Positions 43,095 through 52,837 of a stretch of DNA of 64,000 bases are shown piece after piece. The first letter of the stretch is position 1; every line of letters starts with the position of its first letter. The translations under genes were made by a program, and so were the position numbers. Source of the DNA: Alkaliphilus sp. B6464. Lineage in GTDB: Bacteria; Bacillota; Clostridia; Peptostreptococcales; Natronincolaceae. The stretch spans positions 2,232,001-2,296,000 of the forward strand of contig NZ_CP058557.1 in the NCBI RefSeq assembly GCF_018141165.1. Direction: 5' to 3'. The notes under the pieces were generated by a model. The model was not told where the DNA came from. It ran no database searches and worked only from the letters and a program-made list of their open reading frames with translations.

Positions 43095-44816
43095 GTGCTA
43101 AATGATATTTATGAAGAATTATTAGAAAAATTGTATTCAAATAATGATAAAATCATGTGGGAAGAATATAAGAGTACTATTTTGCTTTATATAAAAAAAG
43201 GTAGTCAAGAAGCTTTTGCAAAGCTACCTTGCATAGATGATAATAAAATAATAAGGGAGCTTTTTATATCGTATAGAAAATATTATTATAATAAACATTA
43301 TTTTAAGTACCCTAAATGGGATAAAGTATGTATTACAACTTTATTCACTTTTTATTGGGATATAACAATTGATACTATTAATTTTGTAAAAAAAATATGT
43401 AAATCGCCGAATGATGTAATGGTTGGAGGAATAATGGCATCGTTACTACATGACTATGTGGAAAAAGAAACTGGAATTAAGCCATATATAGGGGCGTTGA
43501 ATAAACCTGGAATTCTAGATGACAATGATATTATTATAGATACGTTACCATTAGATTACTCTATACTTGATGAAGTTGATTATAAATATCCTGCTAATAA
43601 TGCTTATTTTGCTTACATGACTAGAGGTTGTGTAAACAAATGTAGCTTTTGTGCAGTTCCAAGATTAGAGCCAGAGTATAAAAACTTCATTGGATTGAAA
43701 GAACAAATTGAATTAACTAACAATAGATTTGGTGAAAAAAAAGATTTGTTATTGTTAGATAATAATGTACTAGCTTCTTGCAGATTTGACGAAATTATAG
43801 ATGAAATAAAAGATTGTGGCTTTGCTAAAAATAACAAATTTGTACCACCTAATAAATTTGAAATAGCAATTCAAAATCTTAGAAATGGGTATAATGATAA
43901 AGCTTATATACGAGAAATTGTTGACCAATATAAAATATTGGTCAATAAATTTGAGTCAAAAGAAATTCAAGATATATATAATTTATTAGATGAAAAAAAA
44001 GTGTTAAATATTGATACAGCAAATAAAGAAAATATACTTTTTTGTTATGACGATGTTAAGGATGTATTTGCAAAGCTATATAACACTAAACCTAGAAAGA
44101 GAATAGTTGACTTCAATCAAGGAGTAGATGCAAGGCTAATTACAGATGATAACATGAAAAAATTATCGGAGATAGCAATAGAGCCACTTAGAATAGCTTT
44201 TGACAGTTGGAAATTAAAGGATATATATGAGAATGCTGTAATATTAGCAGCTAAAAATGGCATAAAAAATTTATCAAATTATTTATTATATAATCATAAA
44301 GAAAAACCAATAGATTTGTATAGAAGATTAAAGCTAAATATAGAGTTATGTGATAGATTAAATGTAAATATATATTCATTTCCTATGAAGTATCATCCAA
44401 TTGAAGATCCTCAATATTTTAGAAATAGAGACTTTATTGGGCCATATTGGAATAGAAAATTTATTAGAGCAATACAGGCTATTCTAAATTCTACTAAAGG
44501 AAAAGTTGGAAAAGGAAGAGAGTTTTTTGAAGAAGCATTTGGTAAAGATGAAGAGGAATTTTATAAGCTACTATATATGCCAGAAGCATTTATAATCTAT
44601 AGAAGGCACTTTAAGCATAATGGTTTGACTGGAATGTGGTGGGAAGATTTTAAATCATTACCCCTAGAAAAAGGTTTAATACTAAAAAAAATTGTAGAGG
44701 AAAATAAATTTAAAGAAATAGAGAGTCTGACAGAAGATAAAGAAATTTATAATGTGTTAGAGTATTATACAATTACAAGAGAAGACGCAGAACGAAAGAT
44801 AAAAGAAGCTGAGTAA
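43095..44816 (+). CDS. Radical SAM protein with preceding B12-binding-like domain
   Basis: The 573-aa product has a helical N-terminal region (about 1-95), then a Rossmann-like segment (DVMVGGIMASLLHDYVEKET) resembling the cobalamin-binding domain of B12-dependent radical SAM enzymes. The radical SAM core follows, with C-x3-C-x2-C in TRGCVNKCSFCAVPRLEP (about 177-194). A later conserved part (FNQGVDARLITDDN, about 345) belongs to the same barrel. The substrate is unknown. The GTG start is 6 nt after the rep stop, so it may be co-transcribed. Confidence 0.75.
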   Translation: MLNDIYEELLEKLYSNNDKIMWEEYKSTILLYIKKGSQEAFAKLPCIDDNKIIRELFISYRKYYYNKHYFKYPKWDKVCITTLFTFYWDITIDTINFVKKICKSPNDVMVGGIMASLLHDYVEKETGIKPYIGALNKPGILDDNDIIIDTLPLDYSILDEVDYKYPANNAYFAYMTRGCVNKCSFCAVPRLEPEYKNFIGLKEQIELTNNRFGEKKDLLLLDNNVLASCRFDEIIDEIKDCGFAKNNKFVPPNKFEIAIQNLRNGYNDKAYIREIVDQYKILVNKFESKEIQDIYNLLDEKKVLNIDTANKENILFCYDDVKDVFAKLYNTKPRKRIVDFNQGVDARLITDDNMKKLSEIAIEPLRIAFDSWKLKDIYENAVILAAKNGIKNLSNYLLYNHKEKPIDLYRRLKLNIELCDRLNVNIYSFPMKYHPIEDPQYFRNRDFIGPYWNRKFIRAIQAILNSTKGKVGKGREFFEEAFGKDEEEFYKLLYMPEAFIIYRRHFKHNGLTGMWWEDFKSLPLEKGLILKKIVEENKFKEIESLTEDKEIYNVLEYYTITREDAERKIKEAE

Positions 44817-44941
44817 TTAAAGATTTATAATTCTTAAAAATTAAACATAGCTATTTTAAAATTTTTCAAATAATTTTTTATTGGGTCATTTGAAATATTT
44901 TATTTTAATATATTTTAAAGATTCCATATAAATAATGCGTA

Positions 44942-44989
44942 ATGAACACTAAAGGGCGGACATATTCAAATCAATTTTTTAGTGTTCAT
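44942..44989. terminator. Inverted repeat between convergent genes
   Basis: ATGAACACTAAA (44942-44953) pairs exactly with TTTAGTGTTCAT (44978-44989), with a T-run before the right arm. It lies in the 302-bp gap between the plus-strand radical SAM gene and the minus-strand defence block and can serve both. Nothing else was seen in the gap. Confidence 0.65.
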
Positions 44990-45118
44990 GTTGTATTATT
45001 AAAAAGTAGTAAGTATATTTTAAAATAAATCTAAAACATATTGACCTACTTCACTTTTTAAGAATAAGCGGAATGTCAACTAGGTATTTATTTAATTCTA
45101 TTAAAAATCTATCTGCTC

Positions 45119-46027
45119 CTAGAATTTTTTTACGATTTTAGAAGATATTTCTTTGTGGGTTTTATAATATGTGTCAAATAAAAACACTATAGTAATAGCA
45201 TATAATAACATAGAATCAAAAATATTGAGCATATAAGAAAACATGGTCATAATAACCAGATAAAAGTAATTATTATTTTCACGAAATTCAACTAAAACAT
45301 CCAAATTGTCTACATCAAATTTATATTTATCAAAATATATAAAAATCCTCAAATAAAGCCATTTACCCACACATTTTAAATATATAAAGATGTTAGCAAC
45401 ATTGAAAAATATGAAATTCATACCAAGATAAGCATCGTTAAACTGGTTTAATATGTAGATATATGCCATTAAAGTAAAAAACGATAGTATGTGGCCCAAC
45501 AGATATATTGAATTATTGGCAAATTTATCCACATACATAAATAGTTTTTCAATAGGTAGATAAATTATACTGTGTAGTTTATCTAATTTTAAATATTTTA
45601 GTAATGGCTCTAAATAAAATAATATAAGTGCAACTAAAAGAGCTGTTATGGTAAAAATTCTATTCTGTGCTATTAGAGATTCTATTGATATAAAATTTAA
45701 AAACATATTTATAATTAGAATAATTAAAAATAATGCATACAATATACCTGTCAAAATGTAAAATATTAGTCGGATTAATATATTAACAATAATATTAGTT
45801 TTTTGTATTCGATTAGATTCTTCTATATCTACTTTTTCTAAATAATCAACAATATAACTTCGCATATTAGGGATTGCCTTTAAAATTCCAAGAAGATTTA
45901 AATTACTAAGATATGTAAAAACTTTGCTTGTTTCTGAATCTAACTTGTTTAGCAAGTCTAGAATATAAAATAACTGAATAATTGGAGCTATTATTATAAT
46001 AATTGGGCAGATGGTTGAAATAAACAT
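45119..46027 (-). CDS. Polytopic membrane protein, last gene of the defence block
   Basis: The 302-aa product has about seven hydrophobic helices, including one directly at the N-terminus (about 2-25) and a run at 90-215. The C-terminus is basic (KTHKEISSKIVKKF). No family is recognised. AAGGAGGAA precedes the start. It lies downstream of SIR2-HerA in the same direction, so it might be a membrane partner of a defence system or a passenger. Confidence 0.6.
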   Translation of the reverse strand: MFISTICPIIIIIAPIIQLFYILDLLNKLDSETSKVFTYLSNLNLLGILKAIPNMRSYIVDYLEKVDIEESNRIQKTNIIVNILIRLIFYILTGILYALFLIILIINMFLNFISIESLIAQNRIFTITALLVALILFYLEPLLKYLKLDKLHSIIYLPIEKLFMYVDKFANNSIYLLGHILSFFTLMAYIYILNQFNDAYLGMNFIFFNVANIFIYLKCVGKWLYLRIFIYFDKYKFDVDNLDVLVEFRENNNYFYLVIMTMFSYMLNIFDSMLLYAITIVFLFDTYYKTHKEISSKIVKKF

Positions 46028-46054
46028 TCTATATTTCCTCCTTATGGTTAAAGT

Positions 46055-46225
46055 TTAGTGAATAATATCTCCACTGATAAAATTACATTTGAAATCTTTT
46101 ACAAATTTATGCTCATCATTTTCTGCAATAAATTCTTTTGTTTCTGTAGTTTTACTATCATATATAATAATTTTTTTATCGCGATAAAACTCAATATAAG
46201 AATCTTTAAAGACTCAATTAGTATC
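46055..46225 (-). pseudogene. Remnant of the 3' end of a second NERD gene
   Basis: On the minus strand this decodes as DSYIEFYRDKKIIIYDSKTT, then ETKEFIAENDEHKFVKDFKC and a stop. It aligns with the C-terminus of the NERD protein at 51409-52665 (DSYIEFYNDRKIIIYNSKTS...EHKFVKNFKYN) but lacks an internal 18-residue segment. In-frame stops lie upstream. It is a decayed duplicate located at the far end of the defence block. The surrounding 46028-46357 contains nothing else. Confidence 0.8.
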
Positions 46226-46357
46226 ATAGATGCAAAAAATAGCTATAAGGACTGTATTTATGTAGCAATTAAATTTGAATATAATTTATAAATTTATATT
46301 GATATGGAAATGAGGTGGTAGAGTCCTACCACCTAGAATTTTTTATCAATATACTTT

Positions 46358-48106
46358 TTAATTATCCAACCTAGATTGAGCTCTTAAATTTCTGATTGCT
46401 TTGTGAATTTCACCTTCGCTTGGTTTAGATTCATTCCATTCCTTCCAAAATGCAATAGTATTACTTTCAGGTTTTAGATTAGGTTCTTGTAACTTAATTC
46501 TATTAGGCAATAATATACAATCACCTAAGATTAGAGCTTCTCCTACATCTAAAATAGGTAAGCAATCAATGACACCTTTTAAAGAATCTGGAATTAGGTT
46601 TTTTACTACATTTTGATCACGATCATTGGTTAATCTTAATACAATAAAATTATTACATTGACTTAAAATAGTCTTGCTAACATCGGATGGTCTTTGGCTA
46701 ACTACAAGCAATGAAACGCCATATTTACGCCCTTCTTTAGCAATTCTTTCAAAATTATATAGAGCCTGTTTTTGAACTGAATCTGCATCATCTTTTACTG
46801 GTAAATATAAATGAGCCTCGTCGCAAAGTAATGTAAAAGGAGTCCTTTTTTCACTATCTGTCCAAAATTGAACATCATATAATATTCGCGCTAAGGTTCC
46901 AGTAATTACAGGTAGTATATCTGAAGGTACTTCAGAAAAATCTATTATTTTAATTCCTTTACCATTTTCTTTTATACATAATAAGCTTGAAATAAAAGTA
47001 TTAATCCAGTTATAGTTATTACATTCTTTCTTAGGCCTATATAAAAATGCATATCTTTTGTCTTCTAGTTTAGTTTCTAATCTGGAAATAAATCTTGTGA
47101 GTTTTCCATTCCAATCTCCTTTTTTATCACCCCTTGATCCTGGAATCATTTCTGTATCATCTTTTTTTAATAAATTAATTAAATCATCTATTGAATAGGG
47201 AATAGGAGAATCTACTGTAAATGACCTTTTTATATCTTCATCATTGTTACTATCTAAAGTTGCTGTTTTTAAGTCCTTTAAATGTACTGTAAATCTGGAT
47301 GCCTGATTGGGAGCATTATTATCACTTCGATCTAATATTGTCGATAATATTTCTTCACGATTTAACAGCCAAAATGGCAGAAAAATTAAATTATCGGACT
47401 TTTTGTCTAAATCACCAGGACCAGCAATTTTATATAATTCTGCAATCGGTTTTTCACCTCTGGTTAGAGAGGTGTATTCCCCATGCATATCAAAAACAAT
47501 AATATTTGGATACTTTAATTCATTAGCTTTTTCCAAAATAGTAGCTACACACCAACTTTTTCCAGAACCTGTACTTCCAAGAATGCTTGCATGTCTTTGA
47601 AATAATTTATTACCATCTAGGATTGCTTTAGAATTTGTATCATTAGCAAAGGTTCCAATTATAAGCTGTTGCCTTTGCTCAATATCATTTCCCAATAAGC
47701 CCATAAAGCGTTGTAAATTCTCACCATTAACTAGAAAACATTCACTATCTATGTTAGGAAAGATATTTGCTCCTCTTCTAAATACATTATGTTTTAAACC
47801 ATCTATACTTTTGAAAGTTCCAATGATAGCCACTCTTATTAAATCATTAGCATTAAACTCAATAGGAAAGTCATCTTCGAAGCCGTCTATTTGAAGAGAT
47901 TCATTTTGTTTTCTGGAAACTTTTTCAATTATACATATTAATAGTTCATGTTCATAAATACTTTTAACGGCTACAATATGTCCAATACTGATACATCCCA
48001 TAATTTCGAAATTAGATACACTAATAATAATATTAGATGTATCTACGCTAATTACTTGTCCGATTTTTGAGTCTTCTTTAAAATCAAATATTGTTGTTTT
48101 ATTCAT
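46358..48106 (-). CDS. HerA-type ATPase of a SIR2-HerA defence system
   Basis: The 582-aa product has an N-terminal HAS-barrel-like domain (about 10-110) and a HerA/FtsK-like motor with Walker A GSTGSGKS (about 177-184), VFDMHGEYTSL and Walker B FTLLCDEAHLYL. QRPSDVSKTILSQCN and TNDRDQN are typical of HerA. In SIR2-HerA systems the two proteins form a large complex that depletes NAD+ or degrades DNA upon phage infection. Its start overlaps the SIR2 gene end by 8 bp, showing coupled translation. Confidence 0.88.
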   Translation of the reverse strand: MNKTTIFDFKEDSKIGQVISVDTSNIIISVSNFEIMGCISIGHIVAVKSIYEHELLICIIEKVSRKQNESLQIDGFEDDFPIEFNANDLIRVAIIGTFKSIDGLKHNVFRRGANIFPNIDSECFLVNGENLQRFMGLLGNDIEQRQQLIIGTFANDTNSKAILDGNKLFQRHASILGSTGSGKSWCVATILEKANELKYPNIIVFDMHGEYTSLTRGEKPIAELYKIAGPGDLDKKSDNLIFLPFWLLNREEILSTILDRSDNNAPNQASRFTVHLKDLKTATLDSNNDEDIKRSFTVDSPIPYSIDDLINLLKKDDTEMIPGSRGDKKGDWNGKLTRFISRLETKLEDKRYAFLYRPKKECNNYNWINTFISSLLCIKENGKGIKIIDFSEVPSDILPVITGTLARILYDVQFWTDSEKRTPFTLLCDEAHLYLPVKDDADSVQKQALYNFERIAKEGRKYGVSLLVVSQRPSDVSKTILSQCNNFIVLRLTNDRDQNVVKNLIPDSLKGVIDCLPILDVGEALILGDCILLPNRIKLQEPNLKPESNTIAFWKEWNESKPSEGEIHKAIRNLRAQSRLDN

Positions 48107-49172
48107 AACCGAATACCCCCTCTATTAAATTTTCTATATCCCACCAGTGTTTATCGGGAATTTTGTAGATAGTATTATCAAAAAACACTTCAGAACCTGA
48201 ATTTACATCTTCTTTAAAATACGAAATTGATATAACGTTTTCTTTTCCCTTTATAATATTCCTAGTATTTTGACTTAGGCTTCTAGTCAATATTAATGTT
48301 GGAATACCACTAATAATACGTTGCTTTAAATATGTTTCTAAATGATCATCATTAAATCCGTATCCTATTATAATGAATTTTGAAGCATTAGAAATAGCTG
48401 AATTTGCTTTTGTTCTATGTATATCGAAAGGAGTATTATATCCTAATTTATATTTATTACCTCCAGGAGTAACAACTAATCTATCTAAATTTAGATCAAA
48501 GTTTGAATGAATTGGATTACCATTATACAGATACCAACTCAAACATCCATGAGGTTTATAAATTACAATTTTTTTAGCTAAGGATAGTTTAATTGATTTT
48601 CCATGGTTAATAATTTTCTCACAGAAACTCATTTTACTTTTGCTTTCATTCAATACAGAAATATTTTTACCATAAAATAAATTATCTACAGGTATTCCTT
48701 CTATTTCACATGCAATTTCTATTAGCCTGTCATAATTAGTAGTTATTATAGTTAATCCATTTTCAGACAAACTAAATCTTTTAATGAAATTTGAAAACTT
48801 TAAATTTCTTTCTCCCTTGACTACTTTCTGAATAACTTGCTGTTCTTCTCTTTTTATTAGATCCGTAGTTATATTTCGGATTATATTTTCAATATCTTCA
48901 TTTGGTGAAAATTTAAGTAATGTTGCTTCGAGATTTACATCATCTCTAATTATAGAATTTTCATCTATTAAATCACCTTTTATTTTATACCATAAATCTT
49001 GACTATCATTTTTAATTTGGCTAGGTACTTTCTTTAATAATTCTTTTGCTAAATTCCCCATGCCTGAAATTCCTTCGGCGCAAGATAGACCAGACCCAAC
49101 TATTAAAACAGTATTCGGGTTAAAAAAAGATTGAATCTGCCTAAAAAAAATATCTAGTTGTTTTTCAACCAT
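48099..49172 (-). CDS. SIR2-like NADase of a SIR2-HerA defence system
   Basis: The 357-aa product has an SIR2 fold with the nucleotide motif VLIVGSGLSCAEGISGMG (about 22-39). ITTNYDRLIE carries the conserved Asn-Asp near 150, and YKPHGCLSWY the catalytic His near 218. The C-terminal part includes IIGYGFNDDHLE. Defence SIR2 domains hydrolyse NAD+ rather than deacetylate. The start at 49172 is chosen because GAGGGGGA lies 5-6 nt upstream; a longer frame from 49214 lacks a site. Confidence 0.88.
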   Translation of the reverse strand: MVEKQLDIFFRQIQSFFNPNTVLIVGSGLSCAEGISGMGNLAKELLKKVPSQIKNDSQDLWYKIKGDLIDENSIIRDDVNLEATLLKFSPNEDIENIIRNITTDLIKREEQQVIQKVVKGERNLKFSNFIKRFSLSENGLTIITTNYDRLIEIACEIEGIPVDNLFYGKNISVLNESKSKMSFCEKIINHGKSIKLSLAKKIVIYKPHGCLSWYLYNGNPIHSNFDLNLDRLVVTPGGNKYKLGYNTPFDIHRTKANSAISNASKFIIIGYGFNDDHLETYLKQRIISGIPTLILTRSLSQNTRNIIKGKENVISISYFKEDVNSGSEVFFDNTIYKIPDKHWWDIENLIEGVFGYE

Positions 49173-49300
49173 ACAATCCCCCTCATTTATTTTAATACAA
49201 TATTTTAGATACATATATTTAAGGTAGGCTAACTAAAATTTTGTATAAGAATATAAGTGTGCTTAAGTTAAATTTTTTAGTGCTTAAAAATTTTTTCTAA

Positions 49301-50029
49301 TTATTTTGGTATTATTTTAAAAACTGATGTTGCTATAGATACTATTTGTTCACTAAAAATAGGTAAAAGCAAACCTATAATTGAGGTGATAAACTCTATT
49401 ACTGTTTTTGTTCCGCTGCCATTACGTGATTTATCTATAAAATCATTTTTTTCAATTAACATATCTGTAAAATAACTTAGGTATAATTTTAAGAAAGTTT
49501 CTTGTTCATATGAATAGTTTTCCTTTTTTATATGCTCATCCAAATTATTTAGTAACCGCCATTCATTCTTTTTTAAATTGCCTTGGTGTAAATTACTAGT
49601 CAGTTCATATAAAAGAGTATTTATTTTATCATGCCACTTAATAGTAGTTTTAGTTTCATCATTTATATGTATATTGAATTTTTTAAACTCGCATAGAAGA
49701 ATATAAAGGTCGTTACTATTTCCAATCGTTATATTAGCTAAATAATATAAATCATTTAGCTGTATAGATTCTTTGCCTCTGTCTTCAAACCATTTAAACA
49801 GAGTTTGCAAAAACTCATCTTTTTCTTTAGGAAAGTTCTTCTTATTACGATAATGATCTATTTGGTAGGATAAATCATTTGCAAAAGCAAATAAAATAAA
49901 TATATAAATAATTATTTTAAAAACATAAGGGGTATTAGGTATAGACTCCGCTAATACAAAGAGAATAATAAGTATAAGGGGATTACTGTTAATTAAATTA
50001 TTTATGAAATTGTTCAATCTATCAATCAT
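49301..50029 (-). CDS. Membrane protein with soluble middle domain, upstream of SIR2
   Basis: The product is about 242 aa. Two adjacent N-terminal helices (about 15-55) are followed by a helical cytoplasmic domain (about 60-205, rich in DLYYLANITIGNSNDLYILL-type helices) and a C-terminal hydrophobic segment (IEFITSIIGLLLPIF). No family is recognised. The start at 50029 is favoured since the upstream extension runs towards the dGTPase remnant. It precedes the SIR2-HerA pair in the same direction and could be an extra component. Confidence 0.55.
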   Translation of the reverse strand: MIDRLNNFINNLINSNPLILIILFVLAESIPNTPYVFKIIIYIFILFAFANDLSYQIDHYRNKKNFPKEKDEFLQTLFKWFEDRGKESIQLNDLYYLANITIGNSNDLYILLCEFKKFNIHINDETKTTIKWHDKINTLLYELTSNLHQGNLKKNEWRLLNNLDEHIKKENYSYEQETFLKLYLSYFTDMLIEKNDFIDKSRNGSGTKTVIEFITSIIGLLLPIFSEQIVSIATSVFKIIPK

Positions 50030-50069
50030 TGCATTCACACTCGATTCTAATATAAAGTAATAAGTATAG

Positions 50070-50186
50070 CTACATAAGTCCTGAAACACTTTCATACAGC
50101 TTAGAGTATTCATTAAGTACATAGCTATCAGTCATTCCACTGATATGATCAGCAATACATCTAGTTAAAATTTTTCGTTTTTTCAT
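50070..50186 (-). pseudogene. Remnant of a dGTPase (dNTP triphosphohydrolase) C-terminus
   Basis: On the minus strand this reads MKKRKILTRCIADHISGMTD, then SYVLNEYSKLYESVSGLM and a stop. It resembles the conserved end of dGTPase-family proteins (DYI[AS]GMTDRYA-x-x-x-Y). An in-frame stop lies shortly upstream and no HD domain is present. dNTP triphosphohydrolases are also used in phage defence, so this is likely a decayed earlier member of the island. The rest of 50187-50358 shows nothing. Confidence 0.5.
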
Positions 50187-50358
50187 ATATTCATTGCAGG
50201 AGAGAAAAATATTTTATTGAATGTCTCCAACTTTATCGCTGGAGTAGAAATATATATTATCCAAATGCCAACCCACACTACCTGTCCATTAGCCTTATAA
50301 ATATAATTGGAAATTTAAATTTCGCACAAGTTGGTATTTATATGGAATTGTTTAGCCA

Positions 50359-51324
50359 TTATGCCTTTGAGTTACTATTTCTAATAATAGTAATATTTCT
50401 ATTGAAAATTTCATTTTCATATATGCCAATTGCTTCGGCTGCATATTCTTTGGCATCAAATCCATTATAAATAAAGTCTCTATTAATCCCCAAAGTTTCT
50501 AAATACATCTTAATATCATATCTCAATTCTGATGGAATAAGTATTTTGGTTAAATTATTTCTAAATACAGTATAATAATCTATTGGCCAAATATTTAAAC
50601 CATGTATAGTAAAATTCCCTTTTTGATTACGTAATCGAACATCAATATCTTTTCCCTTTATACACAACGGTAAATAAGGGCGTTCTCCTGTATTTAAAAA
50701 TGTTTTCATTAAATCATAATATTTATCTACATCAATTGGATCATTTACATTTTTAAAATCTATACTCATTTTATTTATTTTACATGGATTTATTATATAA
50801 ATAGCGGATAAGTCTCTGGAAAATTCATATATTCTTAGATCATTAAGTGGATTAAACATAGAATCTTCTTTTAATTGATCTGCAAATGACATCATATCTT
50901 GAGATTCTTCTGTAGCAAACCATAGCGCAACAAGGAAATCAGTTGTCCAATCTAATAACGGCGTAGGTAATCCATAATGTTGAGCTATAAAAAGCCAATC
51001 AAAATCTGTGATAGCATTATTAATTTCCTTCTTTGATACTACTTGCTTGAATACATCCAACATCTTCATAAAATTTGGAAATAAGTACTGATCACCACTA
51101 TCATTAGATCTTATATTTCTTGGCTCTACATATCTTCCAAATTGATCTGATATGACTTCTGCATTTCTTATAACTTTTGGCACCAATCGATAGCTTGCTC
51201 TTGAAACACCTCTAAACCACATTAAAGATTGTCTACTTTCTGATAATTTCTGCAAATCATCAAGGCTTTCTATTAAAATAATTTCCTTTAGGTCATCTGA
51301 GCATTCATATTTTTTTCTTATCAT
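50359..51324 (-). CDS. FRG domain protein
   Basis: The 321-aa product is named for its FRG motif: WFRG near residue 37 (in RQSLMWFRGVSRASYRLVPK) and the characteristic AQHYGLPTPLLDWTTDFLVA near 114-133. FRG proteins are common in defence islands and mobile elements; biochemical function is not established. GAAGGAA precedes the ATG. It lies in the same direction as NERD upstream and SIR2-HerA downstream. Confidence 0.88.
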   Translation of the reverse strand: MIRKKYECSDDLKEIILIESLDDLQKLSESRQSLMWFRGVSRASYRLVPKVIRNAEVISDQFGRYVEPRNIRSNDSGDQYLFPNFMKMLDVFKQVVSKKEINNAITDFDWLFIAQHYGLPTPLLDWTTDFLVALWFATEESQDMMSFADQLKEDSMFNPLNDLRIYEFSRDLSAIYIINPCKINKMSIDFKNVNDPIDVDKYYDLMKTFLNTGERPYLPLCIKGKDIDVRLRNQKGNFTIHGLNIWPIDYYTVFRNNLTKILIPSELRYDIKMYLETLGINRDFIYNGFDAKEYAAEAIGIYENEIFNRNITIIRNSNSKA

Positions 51325-51408
51325 AGTCTAATAGTTCCTTCTTTCAATTTTATAGTCTTGGGTAACAAATTCGATTTTGTTTATGTAGAATATAGGGAAT
51401 ATAATATT

Positions 51409-52665
51409 TCAATTAACTATCTTATTATCAATAAAATTATACTTAAAATTTTTCACAAACTTATGCTCGATACCATTCAAATAAATTTTTGTATAGGCAT
51501 TGCCAACTTCCAATTTTATTACATCGTTTTCTGCAATAAATTCTTTTGTTTCCGAAGTTTTGCTGTTATATATAATGATTTTTCTATCGTTATAAAATTC
51601 AATATAAGAATCTTTAGGGAAAGTCTTACTAGATATATAATTTTTACCGTCCTGTATAAGTATATAAGTCCCTTTGCCATAAGGATTATTTTGAACTTTT
51701 AAAATCATTGTAGGAGGAAACAAATCAATATTTTCCTCAGAATTTTTGCCTAATACATTAATATTTGAGTTGAAAAGAGAACCAATGTATTCAGAAATAC
51801 TTTTACCCTGATATTCATAACTTTCTACTATTTTATGTAAGTATGGAAGGCTAGCAAGAAATGTCAAGACAAAGAGTGAAAAAATTATTTTTTTAAATGG
51901 AAATTTCCTTTTATGGTTTAGATATTCAAGCATAACTTCTTCTTTAACGTCTCCTGTAACATCTGTAGAAGAAGTGTAACTTTCGACCAGGTCATTTTCA
52001 ACATCATAACCGGCATCTATTATTTTAGTATCAAGTTCAGTATAAAAAATGGAATCTCTAAATAAAACCTTCCTTACTAATGACATATCATCTAAAGATA
52101 AAGGTTCAAAATAGAAACTCTTTTCAGGCACAAACATAGCTTTAAGTTTTTTGATTAACTGTTCAGGAGTTTTTATGTTTTGTATATCGTTTTTAAATAG
52201 AATAAATTCACTATCTATAGAATTCCGATGGGTACTACTCTCAAAATCAATTCTGTTTATATTAGTAAAAACAACTCCTGAAGCCCTGCTAAATTTAATC
52301 CTATTTTTATAAATTCCATCTTGTTGTAGTAGACCTATTTCTTCACATAGCGCTTCTTCTACTTTTTCTCTAAATGTTTCTGCTTTTTCATAAGGATTAA
52401 TTTCAGAAACGCCATATGGTTTGAAGTAATATTTTTTTAAGTCAGATCGAGATATTGTGCCTAAAGCCCAATCTTTTACTTCTAATACCACCAAGCCTAA
52501 ATCTGGTCCTACTATTATAAAGTCAGGTTTTCTTTTGTTAACTCTTATATTCCAAAAAACATAATAGTTGTCAGGTAACCTAAGCTTAAGAAAGGAAAAG
52601 AATTCTATTTCACTATGATGTTCTTCTTGAAACCCTTCTATAGTAGGTGGGAACATTTGTGCCAT
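51409..52665 (-). CDS. NERD domain membrane protein
   Basis: The 418-aa product has an N-terminal nuclease-related (NERD) domain, about 15-120, with Glu 18 in EIEFFSFLKLRL, Asp in KPDFIIVGPDLGLVVLEVKD and the E-V-K triad. This fits the PD-(D/E)xK-like fold. A transmembrane helix is at about 262-280. A small beta-rich C-terminal domain follows (SSKTFPKDSYIEFYNDRKII). AGGAGTGATTG precedes the ATG. A decayed copy of its 3' end lies at 46.1 kb, at the other side of the SIR2-HerA block. Confidence 0.85.
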   Translation of the reverse strand: MAQMFPPTIEGFQEEHHSEIEFFSFLKLRLPDNYYVFWNIRVNKRKPDFIIVGPDLGLVVLEVKDWALGTISRSDLKKYYFKPYGVSEINPYEKAETFREKVEEALCEEIGLLQQDGIYKNRIKFSRASGVVFTNINRIDFESSTHRNSIDSEFILFKNDIQNIKTPEQLIKKLKAMFVPEKSFYFEPLSLDDMSLVRKVLFRDSIFYTELDTKIIDAGYDVENDLVESYTSSTDVTGDVKEEVMLEYLNHKRKFPFKKIIFSLFVLTFLASLPYLHKIVESYEYQGKSISEYIGSLFNSNINVLGKNSEENIDLFPPTMILKVQNNPYGKGTYILIQDGKNYISSKTFPKDSYIEFYNDRKIIIYNSKTSETKEFIAENDVIKLEVGNAYTKIYLNGIEHKFVKNFKYNFIDNKIVN

Positions 52666-52837
52666 TCAATCACTCCTAATTTACAAATTTCGACAAAATA
52701 CAACAAACATATTCCATATTCACCAATATTTTCCGAACAGTAGTTAAAAAAATATATCCCTTTCGGAATAATATTTTATTTGCCTTTCAATTGTCTTATT
52801 AAGTCGTATTTAGTTTTAATAATTTGTTTACTTAGTC

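Noticed and set aside
51358-51702. A plus-strand hydrophobic 114-codon frame
   Set aside because: Antisense of the NERD gene 3' end; the similar frame at 46058-46291 is antisense of the NERD remnant.
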